Origin: Combretum micranthum
Lineage: Eukaryota; Streptophyta; Magnoliopsida; Myrtales; Combretaceae
Direction: 5' to 3'
Length of the DNA stretch: 64,000 bases
Assembly: GCA_024138025.1 (NCBI GenBank)
Contig: JAMXBD010001369.1
Span: forward strand, 186,001 to 250,000
The position numbers were made by a program, and so were the translations under genes. The first letter of the stretch is position 1, and every line of letters starts with the position of its first letter. The notes under the pieces were generated by a model that saw only the letters and a program-made list of their open reading frames with translations, was not told the DNA's origin and did not search any database. Positions 1-12,589 of the stretch are shown one piece after another.

Positions 1-169
1 AGAAAAATTTAGTTTAATGATCAAGAAAACCTTGTACTCCTTCATCTATATATAATCATTATGATATTGTTTCTCATCACAACTCATATTCTACCTTCTG
101 CATTTGTAGCACCGTCGTCTTATCTTATTAACATATTCTTAAAGTCTTTGTTCCATCGTCCAGGACAAG
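1..169 (+). promoter_or_regulatory. Promoter and 5' leader of the frameshifted PR-10 copy
   Basis: A TATA-like stretch lies at 47-55, about 115 bases before the ATG at 170. The whole segment matches the region before the second PR-10 gene (about 22760-22927), including shared blocks such as ACCGTCGTCTTATCTTAT, so the promoter was duplicated together with the gene. Its upstream part lies outside the window. Confidence 0.55.
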
Positions 170-909
170 ATGGGTTTCACATTCACTGAAGAGTTTTCCT
201 GCAATGTTGCCCCAAAGAGGATGTTCAAGGCCTTAATCCTTGAGTCCCACATTCAGATTCCAAAGATTGTTCCCCAAGGAATCAAAAGTATTGAGTATGT
301 TGAAGGAGATGGAGGTGTTGGAAGCATCAAACAAACTAACTTTGCCGAAGGTTGTTACCGTTTTGTTTCTCTAAGGGTTAAGACCACCTTTTTAAGATAA
401 AAATATACATTAGATCACTTATTCTCCACGATGCCATGAGATAAAAGTTAATAGCAAAAAATTATTCTGAAAACTTCCATTTTATTTTGACAAATCGTGT
501 AGCAAAAGAAGTTTATTTATCCGAGAATTAGACACAACACTATATGTTGCATTCATGAGACTATCACCTAAGTTCTTTTTATGTGTTTTCTTACATTTTA
601 TTTTGTTAATAGGGGGACATTTGAGATTTTTTGAAACATAAGATGGATGCAATTGATTCAGAGAAGTTCTACTGCAAATACACTTTGATCGAGGGTGATG
701 TCATCTTTGACCAGATTGAATCTGTTGTATACGAGATAAAATTTGAAGCCACAAGTGATGGTTGTATTTGCAGGATGACCAGCTATTACCACACGAAGCT
801 GGGAGTTGAGCTGAAGGAGGAAGATGTGAAGAAAGGCAAGGACAAGGCTGTCGGATTGTTTAAGGCTATTGAGGAATATCTTGTTGCCCATCCCGGTGTT
901 TGTGCTTAA
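170..909 (+). pseudogene. PR-10 / Bet v 1-family gene, copy 1, with a one-base frameshift
   Basis: PR-10 proteins are small cytosolic proteins with a hydrophobic cavity that binds ligands such as flavonoids or cytokinins; many respond to pathogens or stress. Exon 1 is 170-350 and encodes 60 residues with the glycine-rich loop EGDGGVGSIKQTNF. The intron is 351-612 (GT...AG, phase 1), at the family's conserved position after FAEG. Exon 2 is 613-909 and ends AHPGVCA then TAA. Compared with copy 2, exon 2 has one extra T in the run at 627-632. Spliced at the usual acceptor, the frame stops at 639-641 after about 69 residues. Everything after the run reads as a good PR-10 C-terminal half. An AG at 624-625 could serve as an alternative acceptor that restores the frame and loses four residues. 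It could therefore be a young pseudogene, a gene using a shifted acceptor, or a homopolymer sequencing error. Confidence 0.8.
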
Positions 910-1652
910 GCGGCCTATTAATTTGGAATTTCACGTGTGAAGAATCATTAACGTTACTTTTTAAAGATGTTTGTTACAGTATTTTGCTTTTCAGTAGTCT
1001 TATTTCTTAAAACATGAAAGTTTGGTGCATTATACAAAATACATATAGTGTGTATGAAGCATATGAAATAAGAAATGGTTTATAGATAATCGTTGAGTAT
1101 ATTCTATTAACTTCCTTGAGCAACTTAGTTGCAGTATCCGAAGTAACAGGTACCAATAGGCTGATTTAATTCTTCATTTCTATGAACACACCATGTTTGT
1201 CCACATGCTTTTGCTTAGGGAATAAGCCATTGCAAAAAGTCTAGCAAAAGTAAAAGAAAAACCCAAAAAGATGAGATTTTGAAAATAATAATTGAAAATT
1301 GAAAATTGAAAAATAAGAATAATAAATCGGGAAAAGCACCTTTCAACCCCACAGAAGGACTGATTTTTTTAGTAAAACACAGTTTGTTGAGTGACGGTGC
1401 ACATGATGGATTTTTGGCGGAAAAAAAAGAAAGAAAAAGAACCAGTTCTTACTTCTTAGCTTGGCGTTGGTCTGACATCTTCACTCATAAAAGTGAAAGG
1501 TAATTTAATTTAGAAAAAAATTACGTTATAACCATTTGTAAAGCCTCGTTAACTTGTTTTTTAAAAGAAAAAAAAAATCTTTGAAAATAGTTCGTGCACA
1601 AATAAAGTGGACGTAACATCCATAAAAAAGACAATTTGTAAATAGACAGAAA

Positions 1653-1697
1653 AATAATAATAATAATAATAATTATTATTATTATTATTATTATTAT
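1653..1697. repeat. AAT/ATT microsatellite that can fold on itself
   Basis: About seven AAT units are followed directly by a run of ATT units, giving a perfect inverted repeat. It lies in the 3' flank of PR-10 copy 1 and is absent from the matching part of the other duplicate. The leucine/isoleucine-rich minus-strand reading frame here is only this repeat translated. Confidence 0.9.
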
Positions 1698-1800
1698 ATT
1701 ATTATTCATACTATTATTTGCAGTAGACATATTCATTTAATTGAGCCAAACCATATGAATAACTAGATCGAATTGCAAAATATTGTTCTGTACTATTTTA

Positions 1801-3913
1801 TACATATTTTTTTAGAGATAGTTGAAATGGTTCATAGTTCATTTGGGGATTGAACCTACCAAACCACACGAGCTGCTTCTTGTAAAAAATAGATCCAATA
1901 AGCGACATTTTGTAAGCTTGAAACATTATCAAAGTTTTATCAAATTCATTTTAGATTTTATTTGTCATCATCATAACCTTAGATTGATTTTCTATCCTAT
2001 CATAGCAATCTTGGATAGATACATATGTTTATACCCATGAATTAACTAGCTGACATGATGAAAACTAAAAGAAAATTAATAGAGCCAAAATCTTACCAAT
2101 TGTTATCTAGCTAGAGACTTCAACAAGGCATATGGGCAACTATTCTGCCTTTTTCTGTAATCTTTAGTTGTAATGAAGTATCTAGTTTAAAATGCTGGAT
2201 GAATAAGAACTTTTATCTGGTTATGCATAGATAGATCTTGGGATATAGAAGGTTTCACTTCTATATCATGTTGCAAAGTAACTGTTGCATAGCTCGGATC
2301 CTAAGAATGTCATCATAACTAGCGCGCCTAGTTGCCATTATAAGTCAAGAGACATTGGGATAATAGCATAAAATGTGGACAATCCATTATGGCTTCCATG
2401 TAGACATATTGACTATCTCCATATCATGTCGTATACCATCTTTTCACATCTTTCTTTTCAGTAGATTCATATGTACTGACCTCTGCATGCTTTTGTGATT
2501 TGCTTGATGCTCTATGCCCAATCCCCTGTCCAATCTCTTTTGGAACATGAATAAGAATAAAACCCTATTGCTACCTTGAAATCATTTTGTAATTACAAGA
2601 AACTATAGTTTTCATAAATTTTTCTATTATCCTCTTGTTATTTCCAACTTAAAGTGCACCTGAGACCTAAGCCTTATTACTCAACGCACGTTTTTAGCCT
2701 ATGAAATGGACGTCAAGTCCTGCCAATTAACAGATAATGTAGTATAACCAAAGGGTTTGCTTTTTGTGGTAATCTTAATATAGTAGAGAACTCAGATCCA
2801 TGGATTTAGCTTCTAGTGACAATTTCTTGTGTAAATTTAACATAAAATTGTATCTTCAATATGTTCTTACCATCATCCAACATGTTATTCTCTCTCTCTT
2901 TCCATTTCATTTCTCCATTGTCTTCTAAATCTATTTTCTTGATTTATTTGAGTTTTTGTAGACTTTATTTTTATCTGTTCCTTTTTCTTGTTTGATCTAT
3001 CAAATGGCCACATTTTGGTTTTAATTATGTTATGATGTTTAATTTGATTGAATTGAATTTTCAGTTAATTACATTGTGTATGCATTTTTCTACATTGTAT
3101 CCAATAGCATATCAGTCTCCAAAGCTTGTGGGATTTTCTAGACTTCTCATTGGGAAAAGATTGAAGAGAAAGTACATGGAGTTGCTTTTGGGGGGTAGTG
3201 TATAATATCATTGAATGAAGAGAAGATATAGAGAAATAGTTTTCTAATCTTTAAACTTTGACAACTTTTTTGCTTAAATTATTTCTACTGTTATTATTTG
3301 GGGAAAAAAAAAAGAAAATTTGGTTTAATCAGTTTTTGAACATTTCAAATGCGAAAGAGTTGCTTATAAATGCACGAATACAATTTAAATGGTCTTTATC
3401 TTTCTATATATATATGGGAGATTTAGCTGCACATGTTACTTATATTTTATTACTTGATACATTTGCTAATAAATATCCATCTGTTAAAGCTACCATAGTT
3501 AATTGAGAATATACGGCCTATGAATGAAAATGAATGGGGTTTATTGTTCAACCAAGCCTATTTGCATTGGTGGTGCTACTCTTAGGGAGTCTCACCCCAA
3601 ATAGGGTTTACAGCATCAACAGTTCTACCACGTATAACACCTAAGCGTTATACACAAAGGCTATAATTAATTAAGTGAGTTTTTAACTAATTTTAGATTT
3701 AAGAAATCGTCTTTTCAATTATACAAATAATAGTATTGAATGAAATTATACATCTAAAGTCATCAGAAGTATTCCCTCGAATCTTTATAATACAAATATC
3801 GAACTCTTAAAAAAATAAAAAGTATGATATCTTGCATGTCTAAGCATCCAACTTGTCTAGTCTCTCACCAATATTTAAACCATAGTCCACATGCTCATTA
3901 CAATCCATATAAA
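1801..3913. other. AT-rich intergenic DNA, no gene recognised
   Basis: I see no conserved protein, RNA gene or clear repeat family here. A pyrimidine-rich stretch lies near 2890-2930, and short reading frames near 1822 and 3258 have no recognisable domain and low-complexity composition. Confidence 0.5.
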
Positions 3914-4109
3914 GGGCATGTTTGGATAGTCAAGTATCAGATCTATATCTGTTCAATATCAGTTCGTTATTGTTAATGTTGATTTAGTTTGGTCAGTTCA
4001 TGAGTAAAACTGTTAGTTTTTCATCAGAATCATATTTGTATCAGTTTGGTATCTGTTTGGCAACACAATAATGCCAAAATGACACTAAAATGACTATCCA
4101 AACAGGCTT
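3914..4109. mobile_element. MITE-like element with terminal inverted repeats
   Basis: The left end GGGCATGTTTGGATAGTC and the right end GACTATCCAAACAGGCTT are imperfect inverted repeats about 195 bases apart, with no coding capacity between them. GGGC-TGTTTGG termini are common in hAT- and PIF/Harbinger-type MITEs of plants. The flanks (AAA on both sides) are too simple to decide the target duplication, so the superfamily is left open. Confidence 0.6.
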
Positions 4110-4129
4110 AAAATCATCTTCAACACCTG

Positions 4130-6500
4130 AAAAGTAAAGGAGTGAGTTGAGTACACAACGACGAAAACATATGCGATATAGCTCGCACACCTAAACTATA
4201 GGAAATGCAATAACCAATTTAGAGAGAAACAATCAACATAGAAGTACTCACACTCTGGATAACAAGCCATGTGAATCTGAGGGTCCTGAATAGTAGCAAT
4301 TGCTTAGGGGTTAAGTAAGGCAGGCTAAATATCTTAACCTCCTACAGGAACATTCTATGTAATAGTCTCATCTAAGGTTCACAGCCGTTACACATTTGCA
4401 TTTATTTTAGTTTATAGTTATATGTTATCTCCATTGATACCTCTAGTTGTGAACTATATATTCTACTTCTCATCAACATAAATCGCGTTATCCTAATATC
4501 GATTGCCCTATTAGCTACTCGTCGAGCTACTAACGATATATCAATAATAGAAATAAGGGTTACCTAAGTGCTTAAATATCATGCTAGCATTGCCAAGCAA
4601 GATTGTCACTCTCCAACCCATATTAAATGACACATGCACAAACAATATACTCAATTATTAAGTCGTCTTTAGGTTAAGTCCATTTTAAGAGTGTCTGATC
4701 TAAGCAAAAAACACACATATCATTACGTACTTGATAAATAGCGATCTTACAAAATAAGTCGGAAGATAGACACAATCAAGAATAAGTATTTGCTCAAAGA
4801 AAACTATCTTATATAAGAGTTAACAACAAAGTTCAGTCATCAACTTGTATTTTACCAATAACTAAGATAAGATCATATATTATATAAGACCTTAATCTCT
4901 ATTAAAACTCATTAAGACTTATTATTTAGGTAAACTTGAACTTAGCTAACATAAATTAATTATAATATGAAGATTTCAGATAATTGGTGTAGGCTTTAAG
5001 CTAATAGGTTTTAATTGATTAAGAAAATGTGTTTTATAGTCTAATATGTATACTTACCAATTATAATTTAACTTCTTATTTATATTATTTAATTCCTCAA
5101 CTTTAAATTTATATTTTTATTAGAGAATATATTAAATATATTCAATTCATAATTATTTTATTAAATTCACATTTAATTCAGTTTTAGATTCAATACATTA
5201 TCGCATTATTATCTAAATTCAATCTAAAATTAAATATCATCAAATCATATAATAAGAATTCAAAAGTATATATGTGTAAGTGTGTGCGCGCATAGGCGCG
5301 TAATTTAATACATATATTTATCGTCACTTTAATTCAGCTTTTCACATCAAAATACTCTTTATAAATACATTAACAATTCTTGTAGATTAAACTTTAAATT
5401 CTATTAATTTCATTAATTCAATTAGAATAGACATATAAATAATTATAAATTTGTAATAATTAATTTGTGCAAATAATAATTTATCATTTTTGTGAAAATT
5501 TAGGTAATGTAGTATGCATAAATTTGGCTTATGACCATTAGTATACAAATTTACATTTATTACACAAGTTTCAACATAATTTTCATGTGAATCAATTAAA
5601 TGAAAATAACACAAATATGTATATTTATGAAAAACGAAACTTTCAATATTTTGTAAAATCAAATAAATCATATTTTAATTCTAGATCTTGGATGATAACA
5701 TGTTTAATGTATAATTTATCAATATCAAATTCAATCAACAACTTTCAACATCAAATCAATTAAAAACAACTTACTAGGATGCAAAAAGTTTGCAAATTTC
5801 GCTCCTAAAATCCACACTACTAATTGAAGTAATTTGTTGAATTTTCTAATCTTGAACTCCAAGTTGAATCCACACTCTACTTCACATTTCACCTAACAAA
5901 TTAAAATTGAAATAGAGGTTAGATTGGGTATTGACATAAGAATAAGAATAGGTATAAGTGTTGGAAATATTTTACCTAGTTGATGCTTAAATTGGAGATG
6001 ACTTTTATGAGCTTTTAAAGGTCAAAAAGGAGATGTTTATATGTGTGTGTGTTTTGTGATGAAAGTTAGCACATGGAAGTTGCATTTGTGGGGTTTAATG
6101 TTTGGTGAAAAGAAATAGCAAGAGAGAAAAGCTTTTGATGTGATATAGGATGATCCTAGATGATGATGTAGTGTGTATAGGTGAGAAAAAAGATTTGGTG
6201 TATCTTATGGTATGATCTGAGAAGATTTGGTATGTACATATGAGAAGAAAGATTTATTGTGGATTTATGTTGGTTCTATAATATCTAGTGCATAAGGTTA
6301 AATAAATTATAATTATATATTATATAATCAATTTAGTATCAAACTTGTAATTAATTGAATTAGGTAGTGTGGTAAATTAGCACAATAAAGTAATAATTGA
6401 ATTTGATTAATTAAAATATCTAACTTGTAATTAATTACGCAAATATAACTTAAGGTTCAAAATCTACGGTATTTCAAGAAGTGATCCGGATGCTAGCAAT
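4130..6500. repeat. Family B long repeat, diverged copy (edges uncertain)
   Basis: About 4130-4770 matches the stretches at 8470-9130, 37150-37900 and 41430-42070. Ordered shared motifs are a GGTCCT(A/G)A block, a CTAAGGTTCACAG-like block, GCTACTCGTCGAGC/GCTACCTACCGAGCC, and a GTCGTCTTTA/CCATCTTTA block. Similarity past 4770 is weak; 4770-6500 is AT-rich without a recognisable gene. Read with the fuller copies, this is probably part of a long LTR. Confidence 0.5.
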
Positions 6501-8469
6501 TTCCTTCACAAGGTGAGGTGATTGTAATGTGTAATCTATTTAGAATTGATCAAATAAAATACACTATAAATAAATGTTACATATTAAAACTAGAGCTAAT
6601 TTAATTATTGAAATAAATATGATAAGTAAGATAATTAATCTCCTTTCTCTTCCTTTTTTCATTATTTGTTTTTTTTTTCCCCGAAGTCTTAACTTTCATG
6701 TGAAAATCACTAATTCTTAGTTCTTTTTTTCTTCTTTAATATTTGTAATGCCTTCCTTTGAAAAGAATGCACATTAGTTACATGCTCATTCCTCTGTTTT
6801 ATATCCATGTTAAACAAAAATATCTTTTGATGATTCTAAACGAAATTGAAAATGAGATAGATTTTGTAGCACGTTCCGCCTTAATTTTATTGGCTTAAAA
6901 TCTACAAATATCTTCATTGATTGTACCATATTTCTATCGATTCTTGTGTCATAAAGTACAATAAAATTAAGACTTTTAAGTTGACTAGTTTATATAGTAC
7001 AACTACTTAGTTTTATGTTGGCATCTAAATTCACTAGCAAAATAAAATTTTATCTATACATTTACTTATTTATTATTTATAGTGTCATTAACAATCATCG
7101 TAGTAAACCTTGAGTTGTTATTAGCTTTTCAAGAGCTATCTATAGTGTGATCCCACAATGAAGCAAGCTCCTAGAATGTGTGTTCTTCGGCTTTTGGCTG
7201 TAGCCTCGTATCTATCCATTCACAAGAAGATTAGTGGGTAGAAGAGGAAAAGTTCCAACCATTGTAAATGTCTTATTAGGTCTAATTTGCATCATGGTAT
7301 CGATGCTTTGGATTGTAATTAGCCCTCCAGATTCTTTAAGCACATCAAGTGGAATTATTCTAATCTAAACAACAGTTTTAGACATGCTTGGAGAGCTTGG
7401 GAAAATATATATATATATTATATATATTGTTGGATGCCTTGTTCATTCACTTAAGATGTCAGCACCAGTTTATATTGAGTGCTTATGCTTTTAGCTTGTG
7501 GATTGTAACCTCTTGGGTATTGTACACAAATTAGGATGCAAACTAATATATGTATGCTATAAGGATCTTATTAAGGTTTAGTTCGTGTACATTTATTCAT
7601 TTGCTAAACAAATGATTGTAGTGCATTGTATAAACTTTTTAAAGATATATAAAAAGCAATTGCTTCCATACACTGGAAAATTTGCTCTATTTTGTTGTTG
7701 TTTTCTTTGCCATAATGTTGTGATAGCTAGGTTTATATAATTTAATTTAGTAATTAATTAATATTGTTCAATATTAATGCTTACTATTAATGTAATAATT
7801 AATATTGATCTATATATAATTAAATTGTTATTTAATTAATTATGTTCATATTATAATATTGAATTAATTAATTTTACATTTATTAAATATTAAGCTAATT
7901 AATTTACAAGATGAATATTTAATATATTATAATTATGTAGAAAATTTTTGAAAAAAAAAATAAAACTGTGGCTTTTTTATATTATTTGTAACTTATTTAA
8001 TTATATATATTATTTTCTTTAAATTGCATTTATTAAATAAAAATAATATAAAATTAATTAAATTAATATATTATAATACTGAGGCATAATGGTCAAAATG
8101 TAATATTTTGTCATGTACTTGTGTAAACTAAATACCAAACAACACAAAAATTCTTATCCCCCTATAAATACCAAATGTGGTACAAAAGCATTGTGTTGTT
8201 CAGTATCCTTTGTACTATTTTGTCCAGTTCCTCTTATCATGTCTAGTTCTTGCAACCAAATGTTACTTAAGATAAAAACCCACTAAGTCAATGTTGGGTA
8301 GTACAAATGGAATTCGACTCCTTGGTTTTATAGTTTTCTCCCTTTTATTCTTTTGAAAATTATGGGAAATGGAGTCACCACAATTATGTAGGTTATGGTC
8401 TACTTTCTATATGAGCTTTTAAGGTGGTTGCTAGTGACCTTCTGACCTTCAAGAGGCTTAGAAGTAGCT
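6501..8469. other. AT-rich intergenic DNA, no gene recognised
   Basis: Long AT-only tracts (for example 7740-8060) alternate with ordinary AT-rich sequence. No conserved protein motif is visible on either strand, and no repeat end could be placed. Confidence 0.45.
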
Positions 8470-9130
8470 GTGAAATAGAATATAATCAGCCAAAGGTCTA
8501 GTACACAAGTAACACAAACACATATGAAGTGACAAGCGCACTTAAACTATATGTAATGCTTCAACCATCAATTTATTATCTAATAATTAAGTTATCAATC
8601 AAAAAAGGAGTTTTCAAACTCCAAAGCAAGCCACTGGGAAGTTAGGGTCCTAAGTAGTGACACAACACTCAGGAGGTTGATATAGATAGCCTGAATACCT
8701 TTACCTCCTAAATGATATAACCAATAAAGAAAAGTAATTTTATCTAGGGTTTATAGCTATTACTTAACTTTACTTAACTTAATTTATAATATCATTTAGT
8801 TCAATCGATTCCATAAACGTGAACTAAATCTTATTATTTCTTCTTAAGAATAAGCAAATGTTACGCCAATACTAGTCTCCCTATCAATTACTCGCTAGCC
8901 ACTTATAAATTGTTAATTACAATAACAGAGGTGGCCTAGGTGCCTAAACTATCATGTTAATCTCATTGATAGGGTTGCCGCTCCCCGAGCCAAATTCAAC
9001 GGTAAAAAGCACAACCAATACAAACAATTTTTAATCCATCTTTAATTAAAATTAAGTTAGGATATGTCTACCCTAGGTAAACAACAACAGCAAAGTTACT
9101 GTGTACCTAACTTGTCATGAAAAGAACCAG
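8470..9130. repeat. Family B long repeat, diverged copy
   Basis: Shares the ordered motif series of family B (GGGTCCTAAGTAG, CTAGGGTTTATAGC, ATTACTCGCTAGCCAC, GGTTGCCGCTCCC, CCATCTTTAA). The similarity to the 4.1-kb copy shows that two copies of the same element lie about 4.3 kb apart in the same orientation. Confidence 0.55.
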
Positions 9131-9399
9131 TAGACGTAGTCAATTGAGGATTTGATGTTGTAGCAAGAAATTCATTTTACATCAAAATCACAAATTTTCA
9201 CTTGAATAATATTCACAATTAATCACTAAATGCTTTGCATTCATTAATTTCAAATAAAACTCATATATTAACATAACTTAGTTTTTCTTATACCCACAAT
9301 TGGTTCATAAAGTCTTCCTAATTAATCATAAAAATAAATAATAAATAAGGAAACAATATAAAGAAATAAAATTTCGACAAACAAATTTAATAAAGAAAT

Positions 9400-9760
9400 A
9401 TATATTAATAAAACGGGGCAAAGCATGGTATACAATTGTACGGGGGGCGGTACAAACTTGCAAGGGCACAAGCACGCCCATACTAGAGGAAACGGAAAGA
9501 ATATTTTTTTTTTTTCACTAGAGGCTAGTAAGAGCTGGTATACACTTTTAAGGGCTAGTACATGCCATATCATGTTAAAAAAAAAAAATTGACCAAACGC
9601 TTGTAAGGTCCTTTATACCCTATACAAAATGAAAAAAAAAATCACTACCAGAGGCTTGTAAGGGCCTTTGTACATCTGTACAAATGGAAAACATCACCTC
9701 TAGAGGCTTGTAAGGCCTCGTGTATGCCTGTGCAACTCAGCTTACAAGGGATTTCGAAAT
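9400..9760. repeat. Degenerate short tandem repeats inside a family B copy
   Basis: The phrase AGAGGCTTGTAAGG-(C/G)CCT, with a following stretch such as TGTACAAATGG, recurs at least three times between about 9590 and 9740, and weaker variants reach back to 9440 (ACTAGAGGCTAGTAAGAG). Spacing is roughly 60-70 bases. The stretch is richer in G+C than its surroundings. Confidence 0.6.
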
Positions 9761-11190
9761 CCCTTGTTTTCCAAACATCATTTTGTCATCTTTACACATT
9801 CTACATCAATCTTAACACTATAAAAGTATCATACAACTTACCACATACATTTAACTACATAAAACAAGCATAAACTCCACTTCTTAACATCAATCAACTC
9901 TTAAAGATGACTCAACACCAATCAACTCCTTCATCACCAACTCAAGCATACTCAAAACAATTCCTACACATAACACAATTTATTTAACCCTAACACTTCA
10001 ACTTAAAACAACTTTCAAATTTACCACAATCTATTTACTACAACTTCAAGCATTCAAAAGCTTTCTTAAACAACTCATCATACTAAGACTACTTGTAATC
10101 TACCATAAGGTTTATTTTGATAGAAAATTTATACAATAAAAAGATAATAATCGTCAAAAAATGACATATTAACTTACCTTAACTTGAAGTTAATGAATTG
10201 AGGAGAATTCTTTGTGAACTGAGCAAGGAGCTTTGATAAAAAAAAAGGTTAGAAAATTTAGCTTGAAAAATCTCATGAATTTTGGGTTTGTTTTAGTTTG
10301 TAATTTGTGACAAAAAGAAGTTGATATTATTATTATGTTTACTTTAGGGGCAGTGAAGAAGAAAAAGAAGTGGGCTTTGGGCTTGTTTTTTTTACTTGGT
10401 TTAGGCTTATTTTTAAGCTAAAAATTTCTGTTTTGTTTGCATTGGATTTGGCTTGAGTTTGTTTTATAAAACTTGAATTTTACATGCATTAAAACAACAA
10501 TCAACACTAATATCAATCACACTAACACATTGTAATTATTTTTAACACCCCTAACTTATCAACTATAACTGTATATGATAAATATAATTTAGACAAATCA
10601 AATATAATAACACATTTTATTCACTAATCATAAAATACACTAGTAACACTGATTCATACTAACTCATCATATTTCATTAACTAATTATTTACCATAATTT
10701 CTATATTTTAAGCAAACATAACATATAGATATGCAAATTAATTATGCATTAAAAATTTTAGATATTTCAGTATTATTAAAAATATATAAATAAAAAATAA
10801 AAACAAAAAAAAAATTAATAAATATGGGCTTGATATAATATTAATTTTAATTATAAATATTTTTTGACCTAATTAAATAGCCCACAATAGGTTGGTTTAT
10901 GTAATTAGGTCCAGTTTGAAAGCCTTAAGTATTATTTGTGTGCAATCTAAATTGAGGCACATATTAACAGGCTATATGGATAAGTCATTATTATGCATAG
11001 GCGAGGTCATGGGATCGATTTTTGACAAAGGAATAAAGATGCCTTTTATTTTTACCTTCATCAGATCGAGCCACATAGCACTTTGTTATTAGGCAATGAC
11101 ATCATGTTGACGTCATTGTCTTCTTCCTCAAGGAGACCCCCACAATTGCGCATGGAACAAGCTTGGTCAACCTCTTTCATGGCTGATTTT
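9761..11190. other. AT-rich intergenic DNA, no gene recognised
   Basis: Probably the rest of the family B copy plus unrelated sequence. A short frame at 10892-11092 has no recognisable domain. Confidence 0.4.
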
Positions 11191-11202
11191 GACTACTTTT
11201 AT

Positions 11203-11490
11203 CATGACCCTAAAAGGGAGCCTAGTAGAATTGCCTTAAAGTCATCATATCATATGTGACCCATAATATAAGAATCGCCTTGTAAGTCAGAGTTTGCAAA
11301 ACTAAAATTATTTATCATCTCACTGTGTTAACATAAATATAATTATAATGAAAATAGTTTTAGGATTTATCACACCTCAAAAGGGGGTCTAGTAGGATTA
11401 TCCTAAAGTTATCATATCACGTGTGCACCCGTAATATGAGAACTGTCTTGTAAGTCAAAGATTATAAGATTCTAATTATTTATTAATTCT
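11203..11490. repeat. Two-copy tandem duplication with a unit of about 165 bp
   Basis: About 11203-11325 (TATCATGACCCTAAAAGGG ... TAATATAAGAATCGCCTTGT) recurs at about 11368-11490 (TATCACACCTCAAAAGGGG ... TAATATGAGAACTGTCTTGT). The copies differ at many positions, so the duplication is old. Function unknown. Confidence 0.65.
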
Positions 11491-12584
11491 TTATATAATA
11501 ATTACATATATTCATAAAATGCTATTATTTAAATTGAATTATGGAATCCAATTTTCCATAATTCACTAAGATTGTAGAGAATCAATATCCCCTATCAAAT
11601 AATAAAATTGGGTTTCATTCCTATAAAATATAAAGTCTCAATTGTTTGTATGGTTTATCTAAAGTGTATTCTAAGTTCACCGTTACCTATCTTTCTAAGT
11701 TCAAATGAGTCTATTGGAGGAGCTCTCTTCACACATTCCTAGCCTAATCTTAGCTAGAATTATATCTGCACAAAAATTGTTGGGAGGTGAGTGAAACCAC
11801 AGCTTAGTGACTTCATTCCTCACTACTATTGATCACGCAAGTTATTAAGCATTAATTAGACATTCATGCAGATCTATCTACATGCAATATGAATGCACAT
11901 GTGATGAATGCAAGCAACACATCTATGGGAGTCCGGAGCCATTGTCGATGTAGATTTACATTGTCTACACATCAGTTGTCTCCCATACTTACCCACATAA
12001 CCCACCTCATCTTACCTGAACGAGGCTGCCTGGTTGTAGCGTTTGCCTAGACTCACCCAATATTTACCCATCATTGGTAAAAAGAAAATATTCCCTAACG
12101 TGTACGCGTTTTATGCTGGTTAATATTTTAATCTGACCATCACCAAATAATGGTGAATCAACATTTAGACCTTAATTCAGGCAACATCTGTCACCAATAC
12201 TGACCATTACCTAATAAAGGTAAATTCGGTAGGTAGATCTTAACTCAAGTAACATCTACCACCAAAACAATTCTTGGCAATATCCCAAGTTTATTTCATA
12301 AACTCATTTGGATGATTCGTTTAAAAATAATGAACAAAGAGCAACTTAAGATTCTTCAATTCATGTTCTTTGAAAATATATTTCAAAAATACTTTCAATT
12401 GTAATTTTCGGAATATTTCCTATAGGGGGTTTCAATCACATGCGACAAGTATATCCGGTTAGTTTAGTTGAGTGATTATAATTATCCATTTATTTTGGTG
12501 ATCATGCGAATGATGGCATTCGCAACAATTAGTCATTCAATAGACAATTAATACAACCAACATAACAACGAGCAGTAGCAAGCA
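11491..12584. other. Intergenic DNA, no gene recognised
   Basis: No protein motif or RNA gene seen. The stretch 11930-12250 is richer in G+C and has repeated phrases (CACCAATACTGACCAT / CACCAAAACAATTC), suggesting an old repeat that I cannot classify. Confidence 0.4.
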
Positions 12585-12589
12585 CAAGC

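Larger units (their letters stand above)
1..1800 (+). repeat. Tandem segmental duplication, left copy (holds PR-10 copy 1)
   Basis: Similarity to about 22760-24420 runs through promoter, exons, intron and 3' flank. Matching points beyond the gene include the 3' flank with ATAGTGTGTATGAA (about 1047 and 23778), the stretch TTAGCTTGGC (about 1457 and 24121), and ATTCAT(T/C)TAATTGA (about 1730 and 24350). The left edge of the unit is outside the window. No other gene is visible in 910-1800. Confidence 0.7.

Noticed and set aside
658..891. Minus-strand open frame opposite PR-10 exon 2 (and the matching one at 23390-23584)
   Set aside because: They are antisense shadows of well-supported exons with no recognisable domain.
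1521..1736. Minus-strand frame with a long isoleucine run
   Set aside because: It is a translated AAT/ATT microsatellite.
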